Part shown: piece after piece, positions 50,779-60,201 of the stretch
Position numbering within the stretch: position 1 is the stretch's first letter
How the letters are laid out: the number at the start of each line of letters is the position of its first letter
Assembly (NCBI RefSeq): GCF_014109765.1
Contig: NZ_CP059139.1
Location: 124,001-188,000 of the forward strand
Direction of reading: 5' to 3'
Length of the DNA: 64,000 bases
Source: Pseudomonas berkeleyensis
Lineage (GTDB): Bacteria; Pseudomonadota; Gammaproteobacteria; Pseudomonadales; Pseudomonadaceae
Position numbers and translations under genes: made by a program
Notes under the pieces: model-generated
The model's input: only the letters and a program-made list of their open reading frames with translations
What the model was told of the DNA's origin: nothing
Database searches by the model: none

Positions 50779-51426
50779 TCATTCCTCGGCGTCTTCTTCA
50801 TCCTCTTCCGGCAACAGATCCAACCAGCCGGCCAGCACCATCTGTGCTTCATCCACGCCCATGCGCTTGGGCGCCGAGAACAGCTGGATGCTGATGCCCT
50901 CGCCCCACTGCTTGTGAATGTCCTGGCGCACCTTGAGCAGCGCGTTCTTCGCCGCGCCAAAGGCCAGTTTGTCCGCCTTGGTCAGCAGGATGTGCAGCGG
51001 CATGCCGCTGGCTACCGACCAGTCCAGCATCATGCAGTCGAACTCGGTCAGTGGATGGCGGATGTCCATCATCAGTACCAGGCCGCACAGGCTCTCGCGG
51101 CTGCCCAGGTAGGCCTCCAGGTGCTTCTGCCAGTGTTGTTTGAGTGGGATCGGCACCTTGGCATAGCCGTAGCCGGGCAGGTCGACCAGGCGGCGCTCAT
51201 CGTCCAGGCGGAAGAAGTTGAGCAGTTGTGTGCGTCCCGGTGTTTTCGAGGTGCGTGCCAGGCTGGCGTGGGTAAGGGTATTGAGCGCGCTCGACTTGCC
51301 GGCGTTGGAGCGGCCGGCGAAGGCTACCTCCAGACCGCTGTCCTCGGGGCACTGATCGACCTTGGCGGCACTGATGAGGAAACTGGCCTGCTGGCACAGA
51401 CCGATGATGGGGTTCTTCGGGAGCAT
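50779..51426 (-). CDS. engB: ribosome biogenesis GTP-binding protein YihA/YsxC
   Basis: 215 residues. EngB is an essential GTPase for assembly of the 50S subunit. G1 is [13 protein letters not shown] (about residue 37), G3 [12 protein letters not shown]4 LTKADKL and G5 FSAPKR; the switch [11 protein letters not shown] is also conserved. The C-terminal [11 protein letters not shown] tail is acidic. It converges on the ErsA-like RNA gene and is divergent from the cytochrome c5 gene. Confidence 0.97.
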   Translation of the reverse strand: MLPKNPIIGLCQQASFLISAAKVDQCPEDSGLEVAFAGRSNAGKSSALNTLTHASLARTSKTPGRTQLLNFFRLDDERRLVDLPGYGYAKVPIPLKQHWQKHLEAYLGSRESLCGLVLMMDIRHPLTEFDCMMLDWSVASGMPLHILLTKADKLAFGAAKNALLKVRQDIHKQWGEGISIQLFSAPKRMGVDEAQMVLAGWLDLLPEEDEEDAEE

Positions 51427-51540
51427 GGGGGTATCCGGTGGTGCCTCGATCCGCAGAGAGGGCTTGCGACATTTCCGCGCACCTGCTGCACGCCAGGTGG
51501 CGCGGCAAGCGGCGTCGTTTCCGTTTCAGCATTGCCAGTA

Positions 51541-51546
51541 TATAAT
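51541..51546 (+). promoter_or_regulatory. -10 box for the cytochrome c5 gene
   Basis: A perfect TATAAT lies 114 bases upstream of the start codon at 51660. No good -35 hexamer is seen at 16-18 bases, so an activator may be needed. Confidence 0.4.
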
Positions 51547-51659
51547 GCCGCAGATTTTGTGTGCGCTTTGTCCCACCCGCAGGAACCCGATTGTTGGGAG
51601 CGATTACATCTCTGCTCGATAGAAAGCAGGACGTTCCCTACCCTGATGAGGTTGATCTG

Positions 51660-51950
51660 ATGAAGAAAATGCTGCTTGCAGCTGCCGTCATGACGCTGTC
51701 TTTCAACGGCTATGCTGCTCAGGATCCGCAAGCGGTGTATGACCGCGCCTGTGGCGTATGTCACAACGGCCAGATTCCCACGGCACCCAAGAAAGGCGAC
51801 AAGGCCGCATGGGAACCACGTCTGGCCAAGGGCATGGATACACTGGTGCAGAGCGTCACCAATGGTTTGAATGCCATGCCGCCGCGCGGCCTGTGCATGG
51901 ACTGCACGGCCGAGGATTACCAGGCGGTCATCAAGCTGATGACCGAATGA
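51660..51950 (+). CDS. cytochrome c5 family protein
   Basis: 96 residues. A signal peptide (residues 1-19, MKKMLLAAAVMTLSFNGYA) is followed by a small class I cytochrome: haem site CGVCHN near the N-terminus, axial Met in NAMPPRGLCMDC, and an extra Cys pair characteristic of cytochrome c5. It carries electrons in the periplasm. The ATG at 51660 is chosen for the signal peptide. It is 50 bp before cytochrome c4 on the same strand. Confidence 0.93.
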   Translation: MKKMLLAAAVMTLSFNGYAAQDPQAVYDRACGVCHNGQIPTAPKKGDKAAWEPRLAKGMDTLVQSVTNGLNAMPPRGLCMDCTAEDYQAVIKLMTE

Positions 51951-52000
51951 GTAAGTCCGGCCGATAACCCTTTCTCTCTTAGCCGTAGTTGGATTAGCTG

Positions 52001-52606
52001 ATGAACAAAGTACTCGTGAGTCTGCTGTTGACCCTGGGCCTCACCGGCGTGGCGCAGGCTGCTGGCGATGCCGAAGCCGGTCAGGGCAAAGTCGCTGTCT
52101 GTGGCGCCTGCCATGGCGCCGATGGCAACAGCCCCGCGCCAAACTTCCCCAAACTGGCCGGTCAGGGCGAGCGCTACCTGCTCAAGCAACTGCACGACAT
52201 CAAGTCCGGTAACCGCCAGGTCGTTGAAATGACCGGCATGCTGGACAACCTCAGCGAGCAGGACATGGCTGACATCGCCGCGTACTTCTCCAGCCAGAAG
52301 ATGAGCGTCGGTGCTGCCGATCCCAAGTTGGTCGAGCGCGGTGAAGCGCTGTTCCGCGGCGGCAAGCTGGAGGAAGGCATGCCCGCCTGCACCGGTTGCC
52401 ATTCGCCTGACGGCGCTGGCCTGGCCGCTGCCGGCTTCCCGCACCTGGGTGGCCAGCACGCCCAGTACGTGGCCAAGCAGTTGACCGATTTCCGTGAAGG
52501 TAACCGCACCAACGACGGCGACGCTATGATCATGCGCGCCATCGCTGCCAAGCTGAGCAACAAGGATATTGAAGCCGTATCCAGCTTCATCCAGGGTCTG
52601 CACTGA
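52001..52606 (+). CDS. cc4: dihaem cytochrome c4
   Basis: 201 residues with a signal peptide (residues 1-20, ending AQA) and two homologous cytochrome domains: CGACHGADGNS with its Met near MTGML, and CTGCHSPDGAG with its Met near AMIMRAI. Cytochrome c4 is a periplasmic electron carrier to terminal oxidases and to denitrification enzymes. It lies in the conserved engB-c5-c4-dsbA order and ends in a strong terminator. Confidence 0.96.
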   Translation: MNKVLVSLLLTLGLTGVAQAAGDAEAGQGKVAVCGACHGADGNSPAPNFPKLAGQGERYLLKQLHDIKSGNRQVVEMTGMLDNLSEQDMADIAAYFSSQKMSVGAADPKLVERGEALFRGGKLEEGMPACTGCHSPDGAGLAAAGFPHLGGQHAQYVAKQLTDFREGNRTNDGDAMIMRAIAAKLSNKDIEAVSSFIQGLH

Positions 52607-52632
52607 TAGACCGCCGTTGCTTTTGGCAAGAC

Positions 52633-52658
52633 AAAGGGTGGCTTCGGCCGCCCTTTTT
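52633..52658 (+). terminator. terminator of the cytochrome c5-c4 unit
   Basis: AAAGGGTGGC (52633-52642), loop TTCG, GCCGCCCTTT (52647-52656) with further T. A stable tetraloop hairpin with one G-T pair. Confidence 0.85.
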
Positions 52659-52760
52659 CGTATGCGCCATGGCTACAATGGGCGGAACCGGCCCAGTGGT
52701 AGCGAGTCATAGTCTCGAATCGCCACCAGGGCGACGCTTATCCAGTCAAGGAGTACCCCC

Positions 52761-53387
52761 ATGCGTAACCTGATTTTCGGCGCCGCTCTGGCGATCAGCA
52801 GCCTGTTCGGCCTCACTGCCCATGCCGAACCGGTCGCCGGCCAGCAGTATGTCGAACTCAATAGCCCGGTGCCGGTGTCCAAGCCGGGCCAGGTCGAAGT
52901 GGTCGAGTTGTTCTGGTATGGCTGCCCGCACTGCTACCAGTTCGAATCCACACTCAACCCCTGGGTCGAGAAGCTGCCGGAAGACGTCAACTTCGTTCGC
53001 GTCCCGGCATTGTTCGGCGGGGTCTGGAACGTGCACGGTCAGGCATTCCTCACCCTGGAAGCCATGAAGGTCGAGCACAAGGTGCATGACGCCGTGTTCA
53101 ACGCCATCCACCAGGAGAAGAAGAAGCTGGCCTCTGCCGAAGAGTTCGCCGACTTCATCGCCACCCAGGGCGTTGATCGCGATGCCTTCCTCAAGACCTT
53201 CAATTCCTTCGCCGTCAAAGGTCAGATGGAAAAGGCCAAGAAACTGGCCATGGCCTACCAGATCACTGGCGTACCGGTGATGATCGTCGGCGGTAAGTAT
53301 CGCTTCGATATCGGTTCGGCCGGTGGCCCGCAGCAGACCCTCAAGGTCGCTGATTATCTGATCGCCAAGGAGCGCGCCGCTCTCTAA
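52761..53387 (+). CDS. dsbA: thiol:disulfide interchange protein DsbA
   Basis: 208 residues with a signal peptide (residues 1-22, ending AHA). The active site is FWYGCPHCYQFE (C-P-H-C), with an inserted helical domain and the cis-Pro loop TGVPVMIVGGKYRFD. DsbA introduces disulfides into exported proteins in the periplasm, including haem proteins such as those encoded upstream. AAGGAG lies before the ATG at 52761. Confidence 0.97.
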   Translation: MRNLIFGAALAISSLFGLTAHAEPVAGQQYVELNSPVPVSKPGQVEVVELFWYGCPHCYQFESTLNPWVEKLPEDVNFVRVPALFGGVWNVHGQAFLTLEAMKVEHKVHDAVFNAIHQEKKKLASAEEFADFIATQGVDRDAFLKTFNSFAVKGQMEKAKKLAMAYQITGVPVMIVGGKYRFDIGSAGGPQQTLKVADYLIAKERAAL

Positions 53388-53406
53388 GCGGCGGTTGGCG
53401 CAAGAC

Positions 53407-54279
53407 ATGCTGCGCCGCTGGCGACAGACCCGTGCGGTTGGCCTGTGTGATCCACAGGTCAACCCGCACTGCCCGCCGAGCGACGACTGGCCCGCTGACG
53501 GCCTGCTGCGTCTGCTCAGTTTCAATGTTCAGGTCGGCATCAATACCCAGCGTTACCATCACTACCTGACGCGCAGTTGGCAGCACGTGTTGCCGCATGC
53601 CGGGCGTGCCGGCAACCTGCAACGTATTGGCGACCTGCTCGCCGATTTCGACCTGGTGGCGCTGCAGGAAGTCGATGGCGGCAGCCTGCGTTCGGGCTTC
53701 ATCAACCAGGTGGAATACCTGGCCCAGCAAGGTGCCTTTCCTTACTGGTATCAGCAGCTCAATCGCAACCTCGGGCGTTTCGCCCAGCACAGCAACGGCG
53801 TGCTCAGCCGTTTGCGACCGACCCTGCTGGAAGACCACCCATTACCAGGCCCGCCAGGCCGTGGTGCGATTTTTCTGCGCCTGGGTGAGGGTGAGCATGC
53901 CCTCGGTGTGGTGATGATGCACCTGGCCCTGGGGGCACGAACCCGTACCCGGCAACTGGCGTACATCCGCGAGCGGGTCAGCGAGTTTCGCCATCTGGTG
54001 TTGATGGGCGACATGAATACTCACGCCAACGACCTGTTGGAAAACTCTCCGCTGCGCGATCTGGGCCTGATGGCGCCACAGGTCGAGGCCACCTTTCCCA
54101 GTTGGCGACCGCAGCGTTGCCTCGATCATATTCTGCTCAGCCCGGAGCTCGAACTGGGACGGGTCGATGTGCTGAGCCAACCAATCTCCGACCACCTGCC
54201 GGTGGCTGTGGAAATCCGTTTGCCGAAGGCTCAAAGTAGTGGCCAAAAGCCCATATCGAACCCGCCTTCTCTCGGATAA
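53407..54279 (+). CDS. endonuclease/exonuclease/phosphatase family protein
   Basis: 290 residues. The EEP fold is marked by [11 protein letters not shown] (metal Asn), [10 protein letters not shown] (metal Glu), [14 protein letters not shown] (catalytic Asp/Asn) and [11 protein letters not shown] (Asp-His pair). Substrates across the family range from nucleic acids to phospholipids and inositol phosphates; none can be chosen here. The ATG at 53407 is used; a TTG 12 bases upstream is possible. It lies between dsbA and dgcH, with only 5 bp to the latter. Confidence 0.88.
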   Translation: MLRRWRQTRAVGLCDPQVNPHCPPSDDWPADGLLRLLSFNVQVGINTQRYHHYLTRSWQHVLPHAGRAGNLQRIGDLLADFDLVALQEVDGGSLRSGFINQVEYLAQQGAFPYWYQQLNRNLGRFAQHSNGVLSRLRPTLLEDHPLPGPPGRGAIFLRLGEGEHALGVVMMHLALGARTRTRQLAYIRERVSEFRHLVLMGDMNTHANDLLENSPLRDLGLMAPQVEATFPSWRPQRCLDHILLSPELELGRVDVLSQPISDHLPVAVEIRLPKAQSSGQKPISNPPSLG

Positions 54280-54284
54280 GCCGC

Positions 54285-56177
54285 ATGAGCGACGCAGCCC
54301 AACGTTGGAAAGACAAGTACCTGAGCGGCCTGGAGCACCAGGAAAAGCTTGAGCGACGCTGGGATCTGCGCCTGGATCTGTTGCGCCGTGGCCTGGTGCG
54401 CAGCAGCCTGGCCGCCGAGGGCACCGACAAGGCCGTGGATCAGTGCATGAAGGAAATGCGCGAAATCCTCCGGCGCGACGATATGGATGCGCCCCTGGGC
54501 GAGCTCATTCCGCGCCTGGAAAAGGCCGTGCTGGATTCCGAGCAGCGCCGCCAGCAGCGCGCTGGGGAAGCGCTGAACGCGTTGCAGCAGATGGTTGCGC
54601 AACTCCAGCGGCTGGAGCCGCCGCGCGAAGTACGCAAGGCGCTCAAGACCCTGAGCCGGCAGATGGAAGAAGCCGTCAGCCATATTCACAAGTTGCCTGC
54701 GGTACTCAGCCAGCTGAGCCAGCTGCAGGGGCAGACCCTCGATCAGTTGCGTTCGGCGTCGCCGGAGCAACCCGGCTTGTTGCAACGTCTGTTCGGTACA
54801 CGCAGTGATGCCGCTGCGGCTCCTGTTGCCGAGCCAGCAGCGGCCAGCGAGCCTGCCGGTGTGCCTGAGCAGACGCCAGTGTTGCCGGTACGGGATGAAT
54901 CGTTGCAGGTTTCCCCAGCCCCAGCCCCAGCCCCAGCCCCAGCCCTTGTCTCAACCCTTACCCCGCTGGAACCGGCCGCTGCGGTCGCGGTTGCTACATC
55001 AGCACCCGCCAGCCCTGTTGCCGCCGCGAAACCGGCCGCGCTACTCGACAGCTTGCCGCTACCGCCTGGTCTGCTCGGCGGTGACGAAGCGAGTGCCGAT
55101 GCGGCGTTCGCCCTGCCGGATCGCGAGCCCGGTTATAGCACCGTCGCGCCGCACATCGCCGAAAGCCTGCGCCTTCTGCTGGCCGAACTGGAACTGCCGC
55201 CGCGTCATCAGCCGCAAGGCGACGCCTTGCTGGAGCGCCTGCTCGGGCCACTGAACTGGTACGAGCTGGTGCCCGTGCTGGATGACCTCGCGGTGCTGGT
55301 GTTGGCCGTGACCGACAGCGGCCAGCGCGAATTTGCCGGTTATCTCAAGCAGCTCAACGAGCGCCTGGCCGCATTCATCGACACCCTCAGCGCAGCCAGC
55401 GAGGGCCATAGCGAGTCTGTCGAGCGTGCTCGAAGCTTCAATCAGGAGCTGCGCGAGCAGGTCACCGACCTGCAGTCCAGCGTGCAGGAGGCCGTGGATC
55501 TGGAAACGCTCAAGCAGGCGCTGGAGCAACGCCTCGATGGTCTCCTGCAGAGCGTCAGCGCTCACCAGCGCCAGCGTGACCTGCGCGAGGAAGAAGTGGG
55601 TGAGCGCCTGCAGGGACTGGTGCAGCGCGTGGCTGACATGGAGCGCGAAGCGCAGCAGTTTCGCGATCATATCGAGGAGCAGCGGCAGAAGTCCCTGCTC
55701 GACCCGCTGACCGGACTACCCAATCGCGCGGCCTGGGCTGAGCGCCTGGACCTGGAGGTTGCGCGCCGCCAGCGCTATGGCGGGCAGTTGCTGCTGGCGG
55801 TGCTGGACATCGATCACTTCAAGCGCATCAACGATGGCTACGGTCATCTGGCCGGTGATCGTGTATTGAAAATCATCGCCGGCGAGCTGCAGAAGCGCCT
55901 GCGCAAGACCGATTTCATCGCGCGTTTCGGCGGCGAGGAGTTCGTTCTGCTGATCCCCGAGACGCCCCTGGAGAGTGGGCTGCAACTGCTCGAGGCGTTG
56001 CGTGCGGCAATCGAGGCGTGTCCCTTCCACTTCAAGGGTGAGCCGGTGACCATCACCTTCTCGGCGGGCATCGTCGAGTTCACCGATGGCGTGACCAGTG
56101 ATGCCGTGTTCGAACTCGCCGATCAGGCGCTGTACCGCGCCAAGGGTGCTGGCCGTAACAGGGTCGAGCAAGCGTAG
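54285..56177 (+). CDS. dgcH: GGDEF diguanylate cyclase, DgcH type
   Basis: 630 residues. The first 460 residues are hydrophilic, largely helical, with coiled-coil stretches (about 350-460) and a Pro/Ala linker made from five CCCCAG units (54913-54942). The C-terminal GGDEF domain has [25 protein letters not shown] and the catalytic GGEEF at 549-553. An RxxD inhibitory site (RKTD) precedes it. There is no transmembrane segment or EAL domain, so it should make cyclic di-GMP in the cytosol. The orthologue in P. aeruginosa (PA5487) lies in the same position. The stop codon TAG is inside the first bases of a GTAGGGCG repeat. Confidence 0.92.
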   Translation: MSDAAQRWKDKYLSGLEHQEKLERRWDLRLDLLRRGLVRSSLAAEGTDKAVDQCMKEMREILRRDDMDAPLGELIPRLEKAVLDSEQRRQQRAGEALNALQQMVAQLQRLEPPREVRKALKTLSRQMEEAVSHIHKLPAVLSQLSQLQGQTLDQLRSASPEQPGLLQRLFGTRSDAAAAPVAEPAAASEPAGVPEQTPVLPVRDESLQVSPAPAPAPAPALVSTLTPLEPAAAVAVATSAPASPVAAAKPAALLDSLPLPPGLLGGDEASADAAFALPDREPGYSTVAPHIAESLRLLLAELELPPRHQPQGDALLERLLGPLNWYELVPVLDDLAVLVLAVTDSGQREFAGYLKQLNERLAAFIDTLSAASEGHSESVERARSFNQELREQVTDLQSSVQEAVDLETLKQALEQRLDGLLQSVSAHQRQRDLREEEVGERLQGLVQRVADMEREAQQFRDHIEEQRQKSLLDPLTGLPNRAAWAERLDLEVARRQRYGGQLLLAVLDIDHFKRINDGYGHLAGDRVLKIIAGELQKRLRKTDFIARFGGEEFVLLIPETPLESGLQLLEALRAAIEACPFHFKGEPVTITFSAGIVEFTDGVTSDAVFELADQALYRAKGAGRNRVEQA

Positions 56178-56292
56178 GGCGATCCGGAACGCCGGCCGCT
56201 CGTAGCGCCAGCGAACAGTCCGCCGTCTTGGGCGCCGCACGAATCCAGCGGCGTACTGCTTCGCAAACGGATCGCCGCCCGGTACGCCCTAC
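56174..56292. repeat. 119-bp element with GTAGGGCG terminal repeats
   Basis: GTAGGGCG (56174-56181) and CGCCCTAC (56285-56292) flank a GC-rich stretch without an ORF. The left end supplies the dgcH stop codon. The ends resemble those of the other GTAGGGTG elements. Confidence 0.5.
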
Positions 56293-56341
56293 GATCTGTA
56301 CTGCATGTGAGGGCAGTGCGCTGCGGCGGGGGCTACCCAAT

Positions 56342-57871
56342 CTACGATACGGCCTTCGCCGGGCTCGGGCTGCCCGCGGCGCTACTTCGTGACTGGGGCG
56401 CGTGATCGTCCTCATCCTGCAACGGCACCTCGTTGCCCTGGGCGTCGTACAGCTTGCCCCCGACGAAGTGATCGCCGTCATGCAACGCGGCGATGTCGCG
56501 ATAACGCAGGCTGCGCTCGGTGCCGGCGACGAATACCGACTGCTGATCCGAGTTGCCGGCGGTGAAATGGTTGAACAGCAGGTTGAGCAGGATGGCCATG
56601 ATCGCCGCCGAGCTGATGCCCGAGTGGAAGATGGTTTCGAACCAGGCCGGGAAGTGGTGATAGAAGCTCGGCATGGCAATGGGAATCATGCCGAAGCCGA
56701 TGGAGGTGGCGACGATCACCAGATTCATGTTGTTGCGGTAATCGACCTTGGCCAGGGTGCGAATGCCGCTGGCCGCCACCGTGCCGAACAGCACGATACC
56801 GGCGCCGCCGAGCACAGAGGTCGGTACTGCCGCGATCACGCGGCCCATGATCGGCAGCAGACCAAGGGTCACCAGGATTAGGCCGCCGGTTGCTACCACG
56901 TAGCGACTCTTGACGCCGGTGACGGCTACCAGGCCGACGTTCTGGGCGAAGGCGCTCTGGGTGAAGGAACCGAATAGCGGTGCCACCAGGCTGGAAATCA
57001 TGTCCGCGCGCAGGCCGTTGCCCAGGCGTTTGGAATCGACCTTGGTGTCGATGATGTCGCCGACGGCGAGAATGTCTGCCGAGGTTTCCACCAGAATCAC
57101 CATGACCACGATCAGCATCGAGATGATCGCGGCGGCCTCGAACACCGGCATGCCGAAATGCAGCGGCGTGGGGAAGGCCAGCACCGGGCCTTCGCCGATT
57201 CGCGAGAAGTCGGCCATGCCGAACGCCAGGGCGACCAGGGTGCCGATCACCATCGCCAGCAGAATCGACAGGCGCGAGATGGTCGCGCTACCGACCTTGC
57301 TCAGCAGCAACACGGTGGCCAGGGTGAAGGCGGCCAGGCCGATATTGGCCATGCTGCCGAAATCTTCTGCGCTGCTGTTGCCGCCCATGGCCCAGCGTGC
57401 CGCCACCGGCATCAGCGTCAGGCCGATGGTGGTGATGACGATGCCGGTCACCAAGGGCGGGAAGAACTTGGTGATCTTGGAGAATATCGGCGTTATCAAC
57501 AGGCCGATCAGCGCGGCGCCTATCACCGCGCCAAACACCACCGGTAGACCCCCTTCACCGCCATTGGCACCGACTATCGCGACGATGGTCGCCACGCTGG
57601 CGAAGGACACGCCCTGCACGAGCGGCAACTGGCAGCCGAAAAATGGCAGGCCGAGCGTCTGCAGCAGGGTCGCCGCGCCACCAACGAACAGGGATGCCGC
57701 AATCAGCAAGCCGATGTCGGCGGACGACAGGCCAGCGGCCTGGCCGACGATCAGAGGCACAGCGACGATGCCGCCGTACATGGTCAGGACGTGTTGTAGG
57801 CCATAGAGCAGGTTGGCGCCCGTGCCGAGGTTTTCATCCTCTGGGCGTGACGTGGTAGGGGTAGAGGTCAT
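56342..57871 (-). CDS. NCS2 family purine permease (xanthine/urate type)
   Basis: 509 residues with about thirteen to fourteen membrane segments. The N-terminal LLYGLQHVLTMYGGIVAVPLIVG is typical of nucleobase:cation symporter-2. The signature QNVGLVAVTGVKSR begins with Gln and has TG at its end, as in the xanthine/urate group; uracil permeases have a Glu at the first position. VETSADILAVGDI provides the expected acidic residue in helix 8. A hydrophilic 75-residue tail follows the last helix. Divergent from the marC-type gene. Confidence 0.9.
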   Translation of the reverse strand: MTSTPTTSRPEDENLGTGANLLYGLQHVLTMYGGIVAVPLIVGQAAGLSSADIGLLIAASLFVGGAATLLQTLGLPFFGCQLPLVQGVSFASVATIVAIVGANGGEGGLPVVFGAVIGAALIGLLITPIFSKITKFFPPLVTGIVITTIGLTLMPVAARWAMGGNSSAEDFGSMANIGLAAFTLATVLLLSKVGSATISRLSILLAMVIGTLVALAFGMADFSRIGEGPVLAFPTPLHFGMPVFEAAAIISMLIVVMVILVETSADILAVGDIIDTKVDSKRLGNGLRADMISSLVAPLFGSFTQSAFAQNVGLVAVTGVKSRYVVATGGLILVTLGLLPIMGRVIAAVPTSVLGGAGIVLFGTVAASGIRTLAKVDYRNNMNLVIVATSIGFGMIPIAMPSFYHHFPAWFETIFHSGISSAAIMAILLNLLFNHFTAGNSDQQSVFVAGTERSLRYRDIAALHDGDHFVGGKLYDAQGNEVPLQDEDDHAPQSRSSAAGSPSPAKAVS

Positions 57872-57940
57872 GCTGAATCTACTCGCTGTTGTTCTTGTGC
57901 GGTCAATGTAGACACTTTGTTGGCATTTTGGCTACTACTT

Positions 57941-57948
57941 TGTATACA
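57941..57948. promoter_or_regulatory. TGTATACA palindrome upstream of the purine permease
   Basis: TGTATACA, within TTTGTATACATTTT, lies 70 bp before the permease start. It resembles operators of GntR-type repressors of purine catabolism, or may be part of a promoter. Confidence 0.3.
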
Positions 57949-58130
57949 TTTTGATAGGCGGCGCTCTGCTGAACGAATGCACGAATTTCGGTCATGAAAA
58001 GCCTTCCTGCCCTTGTTTATGCCGAATATGACCTGCGTCCTGGCCCGCATCCGGCTTATGGCATCGAAACGCAAGGAATATGCCGGGCCAACCCGGTTAA
58101 ACTAGCGGGCCCCGCACGTGGAGCCGCTTC

Positions 58131-58721
58131 ATGGACATCTTCAGCATTGCCGTGCTGATCTTTCTGGTCACCGACCCCTTCGGCAACATCGCCATCTATA
58201 TCGCCGCGCTGAAGAACGTCGAACCGCGCCGGCGTCTGTGGATCGCTGCGCGCGAACTGTTGTTCGCCCTGGCTCTGTTGCTGCTGTTTCTCACCTTTGG
58301 TGACAAATTCCTCAGCGGCCTGGGTCTGTCGCGGGAGGCAACGGCGATTGCCGGCGCTATCATCCTGTTCGTCATCGCCATGCGCCTGATCTTCCCCAGC
58401 CCGCAGGGCCTGCTCGGCGACGTGCCGGATGGCGAGCCGATGCTGGTGCCGCTGGCGACCCCGGCAGTGGCCGGGCCCTCGGCGCTGGCCGTGCTGATGA
58501 CCCTGCGCAATACCCACACCGGGCCGCTCTGGGAGCTTTATCTGGCGCTGATCCTGGCCTGGGCGGCGACGGCATTCATCCTGCTGCAGGCATCGTTCCT
58601 GCAGCGCTTTCTTGGAACCCGCGGGTTGACGGCGGTGGAGCGGCTGATGGGCATGCTGCTGATCATGCTCAGCGTCGACATGCTGCTCGACAACCTGCAA
58701 AGCGTATTCGGTCACGCATGA
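58131..58721 (+). CDS. MarC family membrane protein
   Basis: 196 residues with six membrane segments. FLVTDPFGNIAIYIAALKNV and PLATPAVAGPSALAVLMTL are the paired conserved loops of the MarC/UPF0056 family. Despite the name, a role in drug resistance has not been confirmed and the transport function is unknown. The stop overlaps the start of the amidase gene by 4 bp, so the two are co-translated. Confidence 0.93.
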   Translation: MDIFSIAVLIFLVTDPFGNIAIYIAALKNVEPRRRLWIAARELLFALALLLLFLTFGDKFLSGLGLSREATAIAGAIILFVIAMRLIFPSPQGLLGDVPDGEPMLVPLATPAVAGPSALAVLMTLRNTHTGPLWELYLALILAWAATAFILLQASFLQRFLGTRGLTAVERLMGMLLIMLSVDMLLDNLQSVFGHA

Positions 58722-59500
58722 AATCGATCTGCCTTGCCCTCTTTCTCGTTCTGCTCGCCGGTTGCAGCGGTGGCCTGCGCATCGATGACAGCTACACCGC
58801 CACCGGCCAGAACAGCCGCGTGCAATATGTCGTGCTGCACTACACCTCTGCCGACTTACAGCGTTCGCTCAACCTGCTGACGCAGACCGAGGTGAGCAGC
58901 CACTACCTGATCGGCGATGCGCCGGCGACCGTCTACCGCCTGGTGGACGAGAATCGTCGGGCCTGGCACGTCGGTGTCAGCGAATGGAAGGGGCGTACCT
59001 GGCTCAACAGCACCACGATCGGCATCGAGCTGGTCAACCAGGGTTATTACAACACCCCGGCCGGTCGCTACTGGCAGCCGTTCTCACCGGATCAGATCGA
59101 TACGCTGATCGTGCTGCTCAAGGACATCGTCAAACGCCATCAGCTGCCGCTGGGCTCGATCATTGCTCATAGCGACGTGGCGCCGCAGCGCAAGGTCGAT
59201 CCGGGCCCGCTGTTTCCCTGGAAGCGTCTGGCCGACGAAGGCCTGGTGCCATGGCCGAACGAAGCGGCGGTGGCGCGCCAGCAAGCGCTGTTCGCCACCA
59301 GCCTGCCGAGCGTGCAGTGGTTCCAGGAGCAGCTGGCGCGCCAGGGCTACACCGTGCCGCAGCATGGCGAGCTGGACGAGGCGACGCGCAACGTCATCGC
59401 CGCGTTCCAGATGAAATACCGCCCGGCCAACTATGACGGCCAGCCTGATGCCGAAACCGCCGCGCGCCTGCTGGTGCTCAACCTGCAGGCGGGCGCCTGA
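58718..59500 (+). CDS. ampDh2: N-acetylmuramoyl-L-alanine amidase lipoprotein, AmpDh2 type
   Basis: 260 residues. A lipoprotein signal (LVLLAGC, Cys16) sends it to the periplasmic side of the envelope. The AmpD-like amidase_2 domain has VVLHYTSAD (zinc His), EWKGRTWLNSTTIGIELVN and HSDVAPQRKVDPGPLFPW (zinc His and Asp). A C-terminal peptidoglycan-binding domain (WFQEQLARQGYTVPQHGELDEATRNVIAAFQ) follows. It cleaves the stem peptide from muropeptides or the wall. In P. aeruginosa ampDh2 is PA5485, next to the same neighbours. Confidence 0.93.
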   Translation: MKSICLALFLVLLAGCSGGLRIDDSYTATGQNSRVQYVVLHYTSADLQRSLNLLTQTEVSSHYLIGDAPATVYRLVDENRRAWHVGVSEWKGRTWLNSTTIGIELVNQGYYNTPAGRYWQPFSPDQIDTLIVLLKDIVKRHQLPLGSIIAHSDVAPQRKVDPGPLFPWKRLADEGLVPWPNEAAVARQQALFATSLPSVQWFQEQLARQGYTVPQHGELDEATRNVIAAFQMKYRPANYDGQPDAETAARLLVLNLQAGA

Positions 59501-60166
59501 TCACTGCAGCGCCGGGTGAAAGTCGCGCGCATCGCGCGCCCAGGAGTCGAGCACCGGCTTGAGATCGTTCAGGCCGAGTTGCGTCGCACTGTTCTCCAGC
59601 GCCAGGCCGTGCCCCTTGCGTACCACGCGCAGTACGGGTTCGCTGGTGCGCGCGTCGACGGCTTCCAGCTCGATGTAGATGTCGGTATTGCGGTCTCGCG
59701 TGCCGGCGGCCGTGCTGGCGGCGGCGATCAGCAGCGCCACGGGGATCACCTCGTAGGCCTTGAGTCCCTCGGTGGACACCGTCACGCCGGTGATCGCACT
59801 GCGTAGTACCAGGCTGTCCCGGTTCGGGGTGTCGACCAGCTTCATCTGACCGCCCTGCATCTCACGCATCAAGGCCTGGTGCAGGTAATCGCGCACCTGT
59901 TCCAGGGTCTGTGCACTGACCTGCTCGCTGGGCGTGGGCTCGGGGTAGAACGAGGGCTTCTCGATATACAGCGACGGGTAGCGCTCGGCCTGGAAGTCTG
60001 GCGATATCCAGCGTAGAACCGGCGTGCCGCTGGCCGAGCGGGCGGGTTGCAACTGCGAGTAATCGGTGAGGTAGCCGGAGAACTGTTGCGGTGGGGTGGT
60101 CTGGCTGGCGCAGCCAGACAACAGCAGGGCCGCACTCAGGCTGGCGGCGAGAGAGAGCGAGCGCAT
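59501..60166 (-). CDS. DUF3313 lipoprotein
   Basis: 221 residues with a lipoprotein signal (ALLLSGC, Cys19). The body follows the DUF3313 pattern: QFSGYLTDYSQLQP, RWISPDF, LYIEKPSFYPEPTPS, and a later RSAITGVTVSTEGLKAYEVIPVALLIAAASTAAGTRDR with a hydrophobic loop, ending in LKPVLDSWARD. The function is unknown; family members are outer-membrane-linked and often stress-induced. The stop directly touches the stop of the convergent amidase gene. Confidence 0.88.
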   Translation of the reverse strand: MRSLSLAASLSAALLLSGCASQTTPPQQFSGYLTDYSQLQPARSASGTPVLRWISPDFQAERYPSLYIEKPSFYPEPTPSEQVSAQTLEQVRDYLHQALMREMQGGQMKLVDTPNRDSLVLRSAITGVTVSTEGLKAYEVIPVALLIAAASTAAGTRDRNTDIYIELEAVDARTSEPVLRVVRKGHGLALENSATQLGLNDLKPVLDSWARDARDFHPALQ

Positions 60167-60201
60167 CGTCCTTGCTCCTGTGCAGGTGAGGCTTCTCCAG
60201 C

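Noticed and set aside
54913..54942. CCCCAG tandem repeat in dgcH as a phase-variation switch
   Set aside because: The unit is 6 bp, so gain or loss of copies keeps the reading frame and only changes the Pro/Ala linker length.
57868..58074. A 68-codon minus-strand ORF ahead of the purine permease
   Set aside because: No ribosome site, no signal or domain, and it covers the promoter region; random open frame is more likely.
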